Both the position numbers and the translations under genes were made by a program. The notes under the pieces were generated by a model. It was not told the DNA's origin, did no database searches, and saw only the letters and a program-made list of their open reading frames with translations. DNA of 64,000 nt from Cyanobium sp. FGCU6 (GTDB lineage: Bacteria; Cyanobacteriota; Cyanobacteriia; PCC-6307; Cyanobiaceae), in assembly GCA_024958655.1 (NCBI GenBank), contig JANWUR010000003.1, forward strand, positions 62,001 through 126,000. The letters are read 5' to 3'. Shown here in pieces: positions 52,921-61,697 of the stretch (position 1 is the stretch's first letter; every line of letters starts with the position of its first letter).

Positions 52921-54246
52921 TTGGTCGCCTCCCACCCGGCCCCCACGGCCCTGTCGATCACCTGCCTGGATGACCCAGCTGCCGCGGCGAGTCGGCTGGA
53001 GGCGATCGCCGACCGGACGGGCGACGGCCGGCTGCGGCAGGAGGAGGAGAAGGTGGCGGCGATCATCGAGCAGGTGCGCAGCGGCGGCGACCGGGCGCTG
53101 CTCGATCTGAGCGAGCGCTTCGATGGCGTGAGGCCCGACCCGCTGCGGCTGCCGGCGGAGCGGCTTCGCCAGGCCTGGGAGGACACCCCGGCCAGCCTGC
53201 GCGCGGCCCTGGAGCTGGCCCATCAACGCATCCTCGATTTCCACCGCCGCCAGCGGCCCCAGGATCTGAGCGTGGAGGGCCCCCATGGCGAGCGACTCGG
53301 ACGGCGCTGGCGCCCGGTGGAGCGGGCGGGTCTGTACGTGCCGGGAGGCCGGGCGGCCTACCCGAGCACGGTGCTGATGAACGCGGTGCCGGCGATCGTG
53401 GCCGGCGTGGAGCGGGTGGTGATCGTCACCCCGCCCGGGCCGGGCGGCGAGCCCAACACAACCGTGCTGGCGGCGGCCCATCTGGCCGGGGTGGAGGAGG
53501 TGTACCGGGTGGGGGGCGCCCAGGCCGTGGCGGCCCTGGCCTTCGGCACCGAAACGATCCCCCGCGTTGATGTGATCAGCGGTCCGGGCAACCTGTGGGT
53601 GACGCTGGCCAAGAAGGCGGTCTACGGCCGTGTGGGCATCGATGCGCTGGCGGGGCCCAGCGAGGTGCTGGTGATCGCCGACCACACGGCGCGAGCGGAT
53701 CAGGTGGCGGCCGACCTGATGGCCCAGGCCGAGCACGATCCGCTGGCGGCGGCGATCCTGATCACCACCAGCCGGGAACTGGCGGAGGCGGTGCCGGCGG
53801 CCATCGAGACCCAGCTCGCAGGCCATCCCCGCGCCGCGATCACCCGCCAGGCCCTCAACGACTGGGGCCTGGTCGTGGTGACGGACGACCTGGAGCAGGC
53901 AGCGGCCCTGAGCGACCGCTTCGCTCCCGAGCACCTGGAACTGCTGGTGGAGCAGCCCGGGCCCCTGGCCGAGCGGATCCGCCAGGCCGGCGCCATCTTC
54001 CTGGGGCCCTGGACGCCGGAGGCGGTGGGCGACTATCTGGCGGGCCCGAACCACACCCTGCCCACCAGCGGCACCGCCCGCTTCGCCGGCGCCCTGAGCG
54101 TGGAGACGTTCCTGCGCCACACCAGCCTGATCGCGTTCAACCAGCGGGCCCTGGCCGCCACAGGCGGCGCCGTGATCGAACTGGCCGAGAGCGAAGGGCT
54201 GCACAGCCATGCCGAATCGGTGCGACGACGGCTGGCGGAAGCATGA
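52921..54246 (+). CDS. hisD: Histidinol dehydrogenase HisD
   Basis: The product has 441 residues from TTG 52921. GLYVPGGRAAYPSTVLMNAV, VYRVGGAQAVAALAFGTETI, DVISGPGNLWVTLAKKAVYG, DALAGPSEVLVIADHTARAD, MAQAEHDPLAAAILIT (zinc ligands) and GPNHTLPTSGTARFAGALSV are all HisD signatures. It oxidises histidinol to histidine in two NAD-dependent steps. No ATG is available near the start. The stop overlaps the possible first ATG of the next gene. Confidence 0.95.
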   Translation: MVASHPAPTALSITCLDDPAAAASRLEAIADRTGDGRLRQEEEKVAAIIEQVRSGGDRALLDLSERFDGVRPDPLRLPAERLRQAWEDTPASLRAALELAHQRILDFHRRQRPQDLSVEGPHGERLGRRWRPVERAGLYVPGGRAAYPSTVLMNAVPAIVAGVERVVIVTPPGPGGEPNTTVLAAAHLAGVEEVYRVGGAQAVAALAFGTETIPRVDVISGPGNLWVTLAKKAVYGRVGIDALAGPSEVLVIADHTARADQVAADLMAQAEHDPLAAAILITTSRELAEAVPAAIETQLAGHPRAAITRQALNDWGLVVVTDDLEQAAALSDRFAPEHLELLVEQPGPLAERIRQAGAIFLGPWTPEAVGDYLAGPNHTLPTSGTARFAGALSVETFLRHTSLIAFNQRALAATGGAVIELAESEGLHSHAESVRRRLAEA

Positions 54247-54356
54247 CCCCGGGGGCCACCGGACAGGGAGAGAACGGCGTGTACGGCGGGCGAGGACGGC
54301 GCCGTCCCGGCCGGGGCCTGGCGGTGCGCTCCTGGTGGAAGGAGGAGAGGCGGGCG

Positions 54357-56747
54357 ATGCCTTCAGCCCGGGCGATGGCCCCCACGGCGATCGCGCTGGT
54401 GCTCTCGCTGGCAGCCCTGGTGGGACTGGACGCAGCGCGCCGGCTGGAAACGATCCGCGCCCGTCGCGAGGGCGAACGTCGGGAGACCCTGGCGGTCGTG
54501 GGAGTCCAGCTGTCCGCGATGGAGCGCATCGCCCTCGACTGGGCGAACTGGGATGAGATCTATGACTTCATGGGCGGTCTCCAGCCGGACTTCGTGGCGG
54601 AGAACCTCGACACGGCCGCCATGTTCAAGGGGGTGGCGGTGCTTGGCCTGCTGGAACCCGGTGGCCTTCCACGGCTGAGTTACGGGCTGCGGGGTCTTGA
54701 CGATCCCCGCTCGCGGCCGCTGATCGAATGCGCCCGCAGCAACCTCAACCGCCTCAGCGACAGCCGGCGCACCCTTCGCCTTGCCTGCCGCACCGGCGAT
54801 GGGACCCTGTACTTCGGCGTGCTCACCGGGATTCACGACGCTGCCCGGCGGCTCCAGCCACGGGGCAGCCTGGTCTACTTCGAGCGGCTGCAGCAGGAGG
54901 CCTTCGGCCCGGCGATCAACCGCCAGCTCCAGCGTCTGTCGCATCAGCTGGCCTGGCTTCCTGTCGAGGACCTCCGGTCGGCGCCTCTCGATCCCCTGGA
55001 GATCCAGCCGCCGATCCATGGCCCGCAGGGACAGGCGCTGGCCCTCCGGCGACCCACGCTGCTGCCTGAGCTGGTGCCCATGGTCCTCAAAGACCTGCTC
55101 TGGATCCTCGGCTTCGCCCTGCTGCTCTGGGCGGTGCGGATGCAGTTGCTGCTGGAGCGCCGCCGCCAGCTGCTGCGCCAGCGCCAGCTCGAGCGGCGCA
55201 GCAATCGACGCATCCGCCGCGCCAGCCACGAGCTCGACCAGCTGCTGGCCCAGCTGGGGATGGGCTTCCGCGAAACGGGCAACGACCGGGAGGTGATGGC
55301 ACGCCTGATCCGCCCCGAGGAATCGGGCGACAGTCCCCCGGCGGATGCCGAGATGGAGATCAAGCTGGAGCTTTTCGCGAACCGCTTCCAGCACTTCCTC
55401 GACCGGGCCCGCTCCCTGGCCCTGCTCGACACCCTCACCAAGCTGCCCAACCGGCGCTTCTTCATGGAGCGCCTCGAACTGGAGGCTGAGCGGCACCGCC
55501 ATTCGGGTCAGCCCTTCGGGATCCTGTTCGTGGACATCGACAAGTTCAAAGACATCAACGACACCTATGGCCACAGCGTGGGCGATGGGGCCCTGGTGCT
55601 CGTGGCCCAGCGCCTCGCCCAGCTGATCCGCCCCTGCGACTTCCTCGCCCGCTACGGCGGCGACGAGTTCGCGGTGCTGATGGATCTGTCCGAGGGTGCC
55701 GACCAGAGCCGTGAGGCTCTGCTGGGGGCCTGCGAGAGCCTGGCGCTGCGGATCAGCAACGGCTTCGGCGATGCGGTGACGGCGGAGGTGGAAGGGCACC
55801 GTCTGGAGATCGGCCTGAGCATCGGAGCCGCGCTGGTCGACCCCGACGACGACAGCGTGGAGAGCGCGATGCGCCGCTCGGATCTGGCCATGTACCGCGC
55901 CAAACAGGCCCGCCATGGCCGGGTGGCCATCATCGACACGGCCGAGGGGACGACCGATCTGGACACCTATGCGCTCTACGGCGAACTGATGCAGGCGGTA
56001 CGTGAAGGTGCCCTCGATGTGGTGTTCCAGCCGGTGGTGGATGGCACGGGCATGATTCACAGCGTGGAGGCGCTGGCCCGCTGGCACCATCCTGAGCGCG
56101 GACCGATCGATCCGGAAACGTTCCTTGGCCTGGCGGAACGGCACCGGCAGGCGATGGCGGTGGGAACGTCCCTGATCCGCCAGTCGCTGGCGGGCTTCGC
56201 GCCTCTGGCGCGGGCAGCGCCGAAGCTCGGCCTGGCCCTGAACCTGGCCCCCTCCACCCTCAGCGATCCCGCTCTCGGGGAGCAACTTGGGCCCTGGCTG
56301 GCGGAGGCCGGCATCACCGCGGAGCGGGTCACCATCGAGCTGACCGAGCGATCGGTGCTGGAGCCCACGGCCACCGTGCAGGCGAACCTGGATCGGATCC
56401 GCAGCCTGGGCATGAAGCTGGCCCTGGACGATTTCGGGACGGGCTATTCCTCGCTGAACCTGCTCAGCAGCCTCAAGCCCGACACGGTGAAGATCGACCA
56501 GTCGTTCGTACAGGCGATGGAGAACGACCCCTACGCCCATCAGATCGTGAGCCTGATCGCCGGCCTCAATCCGCGCATGAACCTCGACATCGTGGCCGAG
56601 GGCGTGGAGAACTTCAGCAGCGTGGAGCTGCTGCAGTCCCTGGGGATTCAGCGTTTCCAGGGCTACTACTTCTCCCGCCCGAAGACCGCTTCGCAGCTGC
56701 TGGAGGAGCTGGCGGTGCGGCCGAGCACAATGGGCACGCCCTCCTGA
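54357..56747 (+). CDS. CHASE4-GGDEF-EAL membrane protein
   Basis: The product has 796 residues from ATG 54357, which has an AGGAGG about 11 bases before it and directly precedes the first membrane helix; ATG 54243, overlapping the hisD stop, is an alternative (834 aa). Order: helix (APTAIALVLSLAALVGL), a periplasmic CHASE4-like sensor (LDWANWDEIYDFMGG), a second helix (WILGFALLLWAVRMQL), GGDEF (RYGGDEFAVLMD, intact, in a DIDKFKDINDTYGH context) and EAL (VEALARWHHPERG, ALDDFGTGYSSLN, VKIDQSFV, all intact). Both halves may therefore be active, making and breaking cyclic di-GMP. The ligand is unknown. Confidence 0.9.
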   Translation: MPSARAMAPTAIALVLSLAALVGLDAARRLETIRARREGERRETLAVVGVQLSAMERIALDWANWDEIYDFMGGLQPDFVAENLDTAAMFKGVAVLGLLEPGGLPRLSYGLRGLDDPRSRPLIECARSNLNRLSDSRRTLRLACRTGDGTLYFGVLTGIHDAARRLQPRGSLVYFERLQQEAFGPAINRQLQRLSHQLAWLPVEDLRSAPLDPLEIQPPIHGPQGQALALRRPTLLPELVPMVLKDLLWILGFALLLWAVRMQLLLERRRQLLRQRQLERRSNRRIRRASHELDQLLAQLGMGFRETGNDREVMARLIRPEESGDSPPADAEMEIKLELFANRFQHFLDRARSLALLDTLTKLPNRRFFMERLELEAERHRHSGQPFGILFVDIDKFKDINDTYGHSVGDGALVLVAQRLAQLIRPCDFLARYGGDEFAVLMDLSEGADQSREALLGACESLALRISNGFGDAVTAEVEGHRLEIGLSIGAALVDPDDDSVESAMRRSDLAMYRAKQARHGRVAIIDTAEGTTDLDTYALYGELMQAVREGALDVVFQPVVDGTGMIHSVEALARWHHPERGPIDPETFLGLAERHRQAMAVGTSLIRQSLAGFAPLARAAPKLGLALNLAPSTLSDPALGEQLGPWLAEAGITAERVTIELTERSVLEPTATVQANLDRIRSLGMKLALDDFGTGYSSLNLLSSLKPDTVKIDQSFVQAMENDPYAHQIVSLIAGLNPRMNLDIVAEGVENFSSVELLQSLGIQRFQGYYFSRPKTASQLLEELAVRPSTMGTPS

Positions 56748-56760
56748 ACGCTTCCCGCCC

Positions 56761-57243
56761 ATGGCCTCCCCCAGCGATCATCCGTTGGCCGACGACCTCG
56801 ATCTGCTGCGGATCCTGTGCTGCGTGGCCTGGGCCGACGGAGAGTTCTCGGCCGAGGAGAGGGGGCTGCTGGATCGCCTCGTGGAGCGCTATGTGATCGG
56901 CGCCGGGAAGGACGACGGCACGGCGGAGGTGGCGGCGGAGGTTCTGGCGGCCACACCCGAGCCGCTCGAGGCCCTCGATGCGCTGCTGCCCAGGCTCACC
57001 GGCCAGGACGATCGACAGCTGGTGGTCAAGCTGGCTTACATGATGATCCGGGTGGGCGGCCGCCGGGGCGAGGAATCCGGCATCGATGCCCGCGAGAGGG
57101 TGGCGTACCGGCGCTTGGTGGACGCGGTGGGACTGCCCGAGTCAGAGGTTGAGGAGGCGGAGTGGGCGGGCGAGGAGGAACTGGCGCGCCACGGCGGGCT
57201 GCTGGGGGTGCTGCGCAGCCGCTTCGCCTGGCTGCCGGGCTGA
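56761..57243 (+). CDS. TerB-like protein
   Basis: The product has 160 residues. DDLDLLRILCCVAWADGEFS, AEERGLLDRLVERYV, then LVVKLAYMMIRVGGRRGEES follow the TerB pattern, with acidic D-x-D/E positions as in the tellurite-resistance helix bundle. It is probably cytoplasmic. Its cellular role is unclear in cyanobacteria. It follows the c-di-GMP gene by 13 bases and is convergent with the phosphate-binding gene. Confidence 0.78.
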   Translation: MASPSDHPLADDLDLLRILCCVAWADGEFSAEERGLLDRLVERYVIGAGKDDGTAEVAAEVLAATPEPLEALDALLPRLTGQDDRQLVVKLAYMMIRVGGRRGEESGIDARERVAYRRLVDAVGLPESEVEEAEWAGEEELARHGGLLGVLRSRFAWLPG

Positions 57244-57266
57244 CCGGGGAGGACAGGGGCAGGGGA

Positions 57267-58310
57267 TCAGCGGAACTGCGGGCGGCGGGTCTGGTCGATG
57301 CTGCGGCGCAGGGCTTCACCCACCGGCAGGCCGACGGGCAGATCGCCGCCGAAGGCGGTGCCGAGAACGTGCCGGTAGAGCTTGGATTCGACGATGCGGT
57401 AGGTGCTCGCCGGCAGCGGGATGGAGCCCGCCTTGTCCACCAGTTGCAGGCCGTTCCTGACGGTATGGGTGATGAAGCCGCGCACATCGGCGCGCTGGCG
57501 GAGCTCCCGATCATTCACGTAGAGGAACAGCAGGCGCGACAGAGGCAGATACACCCCGTTCTGAACGTTCGCGGCGGAAGGAGCCGCCGGACCCTTCGGG
57601 CCCACGATCGTGAGCGGCCGCAGGCGGCTGGCATTGGCCCTGTAGTAGGCAAAGCCGAAGTAGCCGAGCGCCCCCGGATTGCCCATCACGCAGCGGGCAA
57701 TCACGGTGTCGTCTTCGCTGGCGGTGAAGTCGGTGCGCGAATTCGACGCACTGCCGTTGATGGCCTTGTTGAAGTACTCGAAGGTGCCCGAGTCGGCGCC
57801 GGGGCCGCAGAGCTTGATCGGCTGGTTCGGCCAGTCGATGTTCACTTCGTTCCAGCGATCGATGCGGCCCTGGGCCGGCTTGCCCCACAGCCTGGCGAGC
57901 TCCTTGACGGTGATCAGCTTCGCCCAGTCGTTGCTGCGATTCACCACAACCGTGAGCGCATCGAAGGCGATCGGCAGTTCGATGAAGGTGATCCCCTTGC
58001 GGGCGCAGGCCTTGAGCTCACTGCTGCTGATCGGACGCGAGGCATTGGCGATCGCCAGGTTCCCCTGGCAGAACTGCCGGAAGCCGTCGGTGGTGCCGCT
58101 TTCCGTGAGCTGGATGCCGGGCTGCCTGCCGCCACTCCGGTAGCTGCGGATCGCCTCCTGAAGAATCGGGAAGACGGTGCTGGAGCCCCCGATGCGGAAC
58201 CCCTGCGGCTGCCCCTGGCTGCTGGCCCTGGGAGGGAAGGCGGGCATCGTCACCAGCGACGCCAGCAGGCTGGCGCCGGCGCAGCGAACCAGCAGGGCCT
58301 GGAAGGTCAT
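57267..58310 (-). CDS. PstS-family phosphate-binding protein
   Basis: The product has 347 residues. A signal peptide is likely (hydrophobic LLVRCAGASLLASLVTMPAF). IGGSSTVFPILQEAIRSY, ITFIELPIAFDALTVVVNRS, LWGKPAQGRIDRWNEVNIDW, LCGPGADSGTFEYFNKAING and NPGALGYFGFAYYRANASRL are PstS/SphX-type motifs. It would bind phosphate in the periplasm. No pstCAB genes are next to it. A Pho-box-like half site lies about 50 bases upstream of the ATG. Confidence 0.9.
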   Translation of the reverse strand: MTFQALLVRCAGASLLASLVTMPAFPPRASSQGQPQGFRIGGSSTVFPILQEAIRSYRSGGRQPGIQLTESGTTDGFRQFCQGNLAIANASRPISSSELKACARKGITFIELPIAFDALTVVVNRSNDWAKLITVKELARLWGKPAQGRIDRWNEVNIDWPNQPIKLCGPGADSGTFEYFNKAINGSASNSRTDFTASEDDTVIARCVMGNPGALGYFGFAYYRANASRLRPLTIVGPKGPAAPSAANVQNGVYLPLSRLLFLYVNDRELRQRADVRGFITHTVRNGLQLVDKAGSIPLPASTYRIVESKLYRHVLGTAFGGDLPVGLPVGEALRRSIDQTRRPQFR

Positions 58311-58358
58311 GGGGCAGGGAGACTCCGGTCTCCATCATTCCAATCAAATCTCATTCCT

Positions 58359-58366
58359 GGGTTAAG
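58359..58366 (-). promoter_or_regulatory. Pho-box-like half site upstream of pstS
   Basis: CTTAACCC on the minus strand, 49-56 bases before the PstS ATG, resembles one half of the cyanobacterial Pho box (CTTAACCT repeats). It overlaps the stop of the upstream pyruvate-kinase-like gene. A second half at the expected 11-base spacing is not clear. Confidence 0.3.
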
Positions 58367-60254
58367 GAACGAGGGACTCTTGCTGCTCGGCCCCGCAGTT
58401 GCTGCGGAAGGAAAGACAGGACAGCAGAGGATCCTGGGACTGGATCCCGCCGGGATGGCCGCTGCGCATCCGGCCCACGATCTCGCGCAGGGTGCGGACC
58501 GTGGCCGTGATGTTCGGCCCCTTGTTCAGCATCACCACCTCGGCCCGGGCTCCCATCGCCGCATCGGTGATCTCCGCCCGGGTGGGCATGCCGGTGCGGG
58601 CCATCGCCTCCAGCACCTGGGTGGCCCAGATGCAGGGCACGTGGGCCGCCGCGCAGATGCGCAGAATCTCTTCCTGGATCTCCGCCAGGTCTTCCCAGCC
58701 GCATTCGATCGCCAGGTCGCCCCGGGCGATCATCACCCCCACGGGCGCGGGCCGCCGCATCGCCGCCAGCAGCAGCCTCGGCAGATCCAGAAAGCCTCTC
58801 CGGGTCTCGATCTTCAGCACCACCGGCAGCTCCTCCCGGCCCGCACGCCGCAGGGCCAGCTGCAGGGCCTCGATGTCGGCCGCGCAGTGAACGAAGGAAT
58901 AGCTCAGCAGATCGGCATGCTCGGTGGCGAAGGCCAGGTCGCCCTGATCCTTGGCGGTGAGGGCCGGCAAGGCGAGTGGGCTGTCGGGGAAGTTGATGCC
59001 CTTGTCGTTGCGCAGCCGGCTGCCGCGCGGGCGGGCATGGGTGATCGTGAGGCCGAGTTCAGCCGGGGAAGCGCTGTGGATCACGGCGGCGATCCGGCCA
59101 TCGTCGAAGAGCACACGCTCCCCTTCGCTCAGGCTGGCGAACACCTCGGGCAGGCTGCAGGCCACGGCGTCGGGCGCCTCCATCGGGGCGGCCGTGAGCC
59201 GCAGCTCATCACCCGGTCGCAGCAGCAGTTCCCCGGGGGCGGCTGGCAGGTCGGCCACCTCCAGCCAGGCGCCTCCGCCCTCCTGCTGGAAGCGCAGACC
59301 GCGGATGAAGCGGCAGCGCTGGTTGCAGCTCATGCCGATCCCTTCAGCCGCCAGGTCGAGCACCAACAGTTCCCGCCAGCGCCCCGAGGCGTCGCGGCCC
59401 CGCAGCCGGTCGCCCCGCTGCAGCCCCTCGAGCCCTTCGCCCTCAACGGGCAGAACCACGACATCGGCCGGCAGGTTGTGCGCAGCGGCAGCTGCATCGG
59501 TGACCAGAAGGCGACAGGGACGGAGCAGGCGACCCAGCCGATCCCGCTGGGGGCGTCCGTCAACCACGCCTTCCAGGTCGGGCAGGCCGCAGGTGCGGAG
59601 CTTGGGCCCGGCCAGATCGATGGCGATGCGGCAGTGCCGGCCGGTGGCGGCACAGGCCTCACGCACCCCCGCCACCAGGGCGCGCCAGGTGTCGGGGTCG
59701 TCATGGGCGCAGTTGATGCGGGCGATGCCCATGCCGGCCTGCACCAGGTCGCGGATCAGCCCGGGCTGTTGGGCCGCCGCTGCTGGAAGCGTCACCATGA
59801 TCGCAGTGCCCCCCTGGCTGCCTGCGAGCCCGAACAGCAGATCACAATGGTCCTTGAGCAGGCGTTCTCCCTGCTGCCGATCGGGCCCGGCCGGGAACCC
59901 TGCGCTGGCGGGGCAGGGACTGAGCCAGCCCAGAACTGCACTCAGAGTGTGCAGGAGGTGGGGATCACAACCCGCCAGGGTGCTCAGGCCCCGCTGGCGG
60001 AGTGCCACTTCCAGCCCGGGATGCCGGTGGCGATGGAAGGCGATGAAATGGAGCAGGTTGCGGGCGCTGGCGCGGTAACGAGGGTCGACGGCATCCAGGG
60101 TGCCGCGCTCCTCCTGCTCGATGCGCAGCATCGCGGCCTGGATGTGCTCCAGCTGCTCCCGCAGGTCCGCCTCCGTGTCGATCGATCGGGCAGGCACCAC
60201 AGAGGGTCGGATGGCAATCGGCAAATCTGAACCTTTGGCGCGTACAGGGTCCAT
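58362..60254 (-). CDS. Pyruvate-kinase-like protein with N-terminal extension
   Basis: The product has 630 residues. The first 140 residues are helical (LREQLEHIQAAMLRIEQEER, LHFIAFHRHRHPGLEVAL) and are not found in ordinary pyruvate kinases. The catalytic barrel follows: GIARINCAHDD, IAIDLAGPKLRT, FPDSPLALPALTAKDQGDLA, VVLKIETRRGF (Lys, Glu), MIARGDLAIE (Asp) and IWATQVLEAMARTGMPTRAE (Thr). The B-domain insertion is present; the C-terminal allosteric domain is missing. The active-site residues look intact, so pyruvate kinase or a related phosphotransfer is plausible, probably without normal allosteric control. A start further downstream is possible. Confidence 0.8.
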   Translation of the reverse strand: MDPVRAKGSDLPIAIRPSVVPARSIDTEADLREQLEHIQAAMLRIEQEERGTLDAVDPRYRASARNLLHFIAFHRHRHPGLEVALRQRGLSTLAGCDPHLLHTLSAVLGWLSPCPASAGFPAGPDRQQGERLLKDHCDLLFGLAGSQGGTAIMVTLPAAAAQQPGLIRDLVQAGMGIARINCAHDDPDTWRALVAGVREACAATGRHCRIAIDLAGPKLRTCGLPDLEGVVDGRPQRDRLGRLLRPCRLLVTDAAAAAHNLPADVVVLPVEGEGLEGLQRGDRLRGRDASGRWRELLVLDLAAEGIGMSCNQRCRFIRGLRFQQEGGGAWLEVADLPAAPGELLLRPGDELRLTAAPMEAPDAVACSLPEVFASLSEGERVLFDDGRIAAVIHSASPAELGLTITHARPRGSRLRNDKGINFPDSPLALPALTAKDQGDLAFATEHADLLSYSFVHCAADIEALQLALRRAGREELPVVLKIETRRGFLDLPRLLLAAMRRPAPVGVMIARGDLAIECGWEDLAEIQEEILRICAAAHVPCIWATQVLEAMARTGMPTRAEITDAAMGARAEVVMLNKGPNITATVRTLREIVGRMRSGHPGGIQSQDPLLSCLSFRSNCGAEQQESLVP

Positions 60255-60260
60255 GCGAAC

Positions 60261-60279
60261 CGGTTAAGGAATCACTAAG
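60261..60279 (-). promoter_or_regulatory. Pho-box-like tandem sites
   Basis: On the minus strand, CTTAGTGA, then TTC, then CTTAACCG gives two related octamers with an 11-base period, the spacing of cyanobacterial Pho boxes. It ends only 7 bases before the called ATG of the pyruvate-kinase-like gene, so either the true start is downstream or the resemblance is chance. Confidence 0.3.
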
Positions 60280-60467
60280 ACCCGGGCGTGCTGCAGTCTG
60301 TGACATCCAGGACCCCAAACCCGGTCACATCCCTTGTCTTAACCCTCGCTGGCCAGCATCAGCAGGCACGCATCTCCACACTCGGGGCATGGCGGACGGT
60401 CTGTCGGTTCAGGGAGCCGGTGGCCATGGGCCCCAGCACCTGAACCTTCCCTTTGCCGATCCCCACC

Positions 60468-60881
60468 ATGGAACCCTCGAACATCGAACTGCAGACCTTT
60501 CGCAACCTTGCCCAGGGTCGTGCCCTGCGCCAGATGCAGGCCGGTGACGTGATCTTTCAACCCGGCGAGTCCGGCGATTGCCTGTACTGCGTTGTCGAGG
60601 GACGCGTGGGCATCGAGTGGGCCGACGGCCGGCTTTCGGAGACGATCGAGCCCGGCTGCAGCTTCGGTGTGGGTGCCCTGGTGGAACCACAGCATCGGCG
60701 CTTCGGTACTGCCACAGCCCTGACGGATGGCCAACTGCTGGAGATGAATCGCGAAGAGTTCCTGCTGGCCATTCAGGAGTTGCCGATGTTCGCGCTCGAA
60801 ATGCTGAATGATCTCGACGGGCGCCTCAGAGATCTCAAGATCCGGACGTCAGCGGAGGCGAGCGATGGAAACGCTGGGTGA
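60468..60881 (+). CDS. Cyclic-nucleotide-binding domain protein
   Basis: The product has 137 residues from ATG 60468 (TTG 60453 is a weaker start). LRQMQAGDVIFQPGESGDCL then YCVVEGRVGIEWADG is the cNMP barrel, with CSFGVGALVEPQHRRFGTAT in the place of the phosphate-binding cassette; the usual FGE glycine-acid pair is altered, but the Arg is present. There is no DNA-binding domain. It may sense cAMP/cGMP or act as a partner protein. It overlaps the next gene by 17 bases. Confidence 0.85.
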   Translation: MEPSNIELQTFRNLAQGRALRQMQAGDVIFQPGESGDCLYCVVEGRVGIEWADGRLSETIEPGCSFGVGALVEPQHRRFGTATALTDGQLLEMNREEFLLAIQELPMFALEMLNDLDGRLRDLKIRTSAEASDGNAG

Positions 60882-61134
60882 CGCTCAGTCCTCAGGGGCT
60901 TCTTCCCTGGGGCAGCCCAACGCTTTCGGTCGCCACTGGTTCGATGCCGCCGCCGTCGCCCTGCTGGGCCTGGGCTGTCTCACCGGCACGGTGGTGCTGC
61001 TGGTGCAGGGCAGCGTCAGGGGGCCGGGCGCCACTTCCGCCGAGTCGCTGCTACGGCAGCGGGTGCAGGAACTTGAACAGCGGTTGCTGGAGCAGGTGCC
61101 CCCCGCCATCGAGCAGAAGTACCGCGACTACTGA
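60865..61134 (+). CDS. Single-span membrane protein (89 aa)
   Basis: The product has 89 residues from ATG 60865. WFDAAAVALLGLGCLTGTVV then LLVQG is one membrane helix, followed by a heptad-like helix (LLRQRVQELEQRLLEQVPPA). It is unrecognised. It overlaps the cNMP-domain gene, suggesting that the two products act together at a membrane. Confidence 0.65.
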   Translation: METLGDAQSSGASSLGQPNAFGRHWFDAAAVALLGLGCLTGTVVLLVQGSVRGPGATSAESLLRQRVQELEQRLLEQVPPAIEQKYRDY

Positions 61135-61177
61135 CGACGGCGCGCCTGAACCGGGGAAACGTGACCGCTGGAGCCAG

Positions 61178-61209
61178 AAAAAAGCCCGGATGGTCACCAC
61201 CATCCAGGC
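61178..61209 (-). terminator. Intrinsic terminator of the ocp-crtW-frp operon
   Basis: On the minus strand, GGATGGT, loop GGTG, ACCATCC form a 7-bp stem, extended by GCC/GGC after one mismatch, and TTTTTT (61183-61178) follows immediately. It is about 160 bases past the frp stop and is the best terminator in the window. On the plus strand there is no T-tract. Confidence 0.85.
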
Positions 61210-61370
61210 CAAGGAACCCACGTTGACGTCGAGAAAAACGGCCGAGCAGGCACGGTCCGATCGGGTTGAAGCTAAGCGACGCTGCGGCTGCGCGATCGGC
61301 CCGGGAGATCAGGATGGCTGCTGGCTGTAATCAGCCCGGCTGATGGTATTGACAGCGAGGCGAGAGGCCC

Positions 61371-61697
61371 TCAGAAGCGCGCCATGGCCATGATCTTGGA
61401 TTGCTTCTCGTCGTCGAGGTCCTGCAGTTCGGCGGGTTCAAGCAGGCCCTCCTTCACCAGTCCGGCAAACACGAAGAGGATGCCTTCAAGGCGGAAGTCG
61501 AAGTTGCCCTCGATTCGATGGCGCTGGATGCTGAGAAAATCGTGGAGCTGCCAGAGCGCGTCCACCGAATCCAGTTGCTCAGACTGTCGCTGAACGGTGG
61601 CGATGAGAGCCTGTACGGCCCGGCCGTGGGCGCGCTCGAAGACCTCGCGGGCGACCGCCAGTTCGTGATCGGTCCAGACCGAAACCATGCTGTTCAT
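61371..61697 (-). CDS. frp: Fluorescence recovery protein FRP
   Basis: The product has 108 residues. ATVQRQSEQLDSVDALWQLH, DFLSIQRHRIEGNFDFRLE, then GILFVFAGLVKEGLLEPAEL closely follows the Synechocystis FRP sequence, including the W-x2-HD and R residues needed for OCP contact. FRP binds photoactivated OCP and returns it to the resting orange form, ending quenching at the phycobilisome. The ATG overlaps the crtW stop (ATGA). Its presence implies an OCP1-type OCP. Confidence 0.93.
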   Translation of the reverse strand: MNSMVSVWTDHELAVAREVFERAHGRAVQALIATVQRQSEQLDSVDALWQLHDFLSIQRHRIEGNFDFRLEGILFVFAGLVKEGLLEPAELQDLDDEKQSKIMAMARF

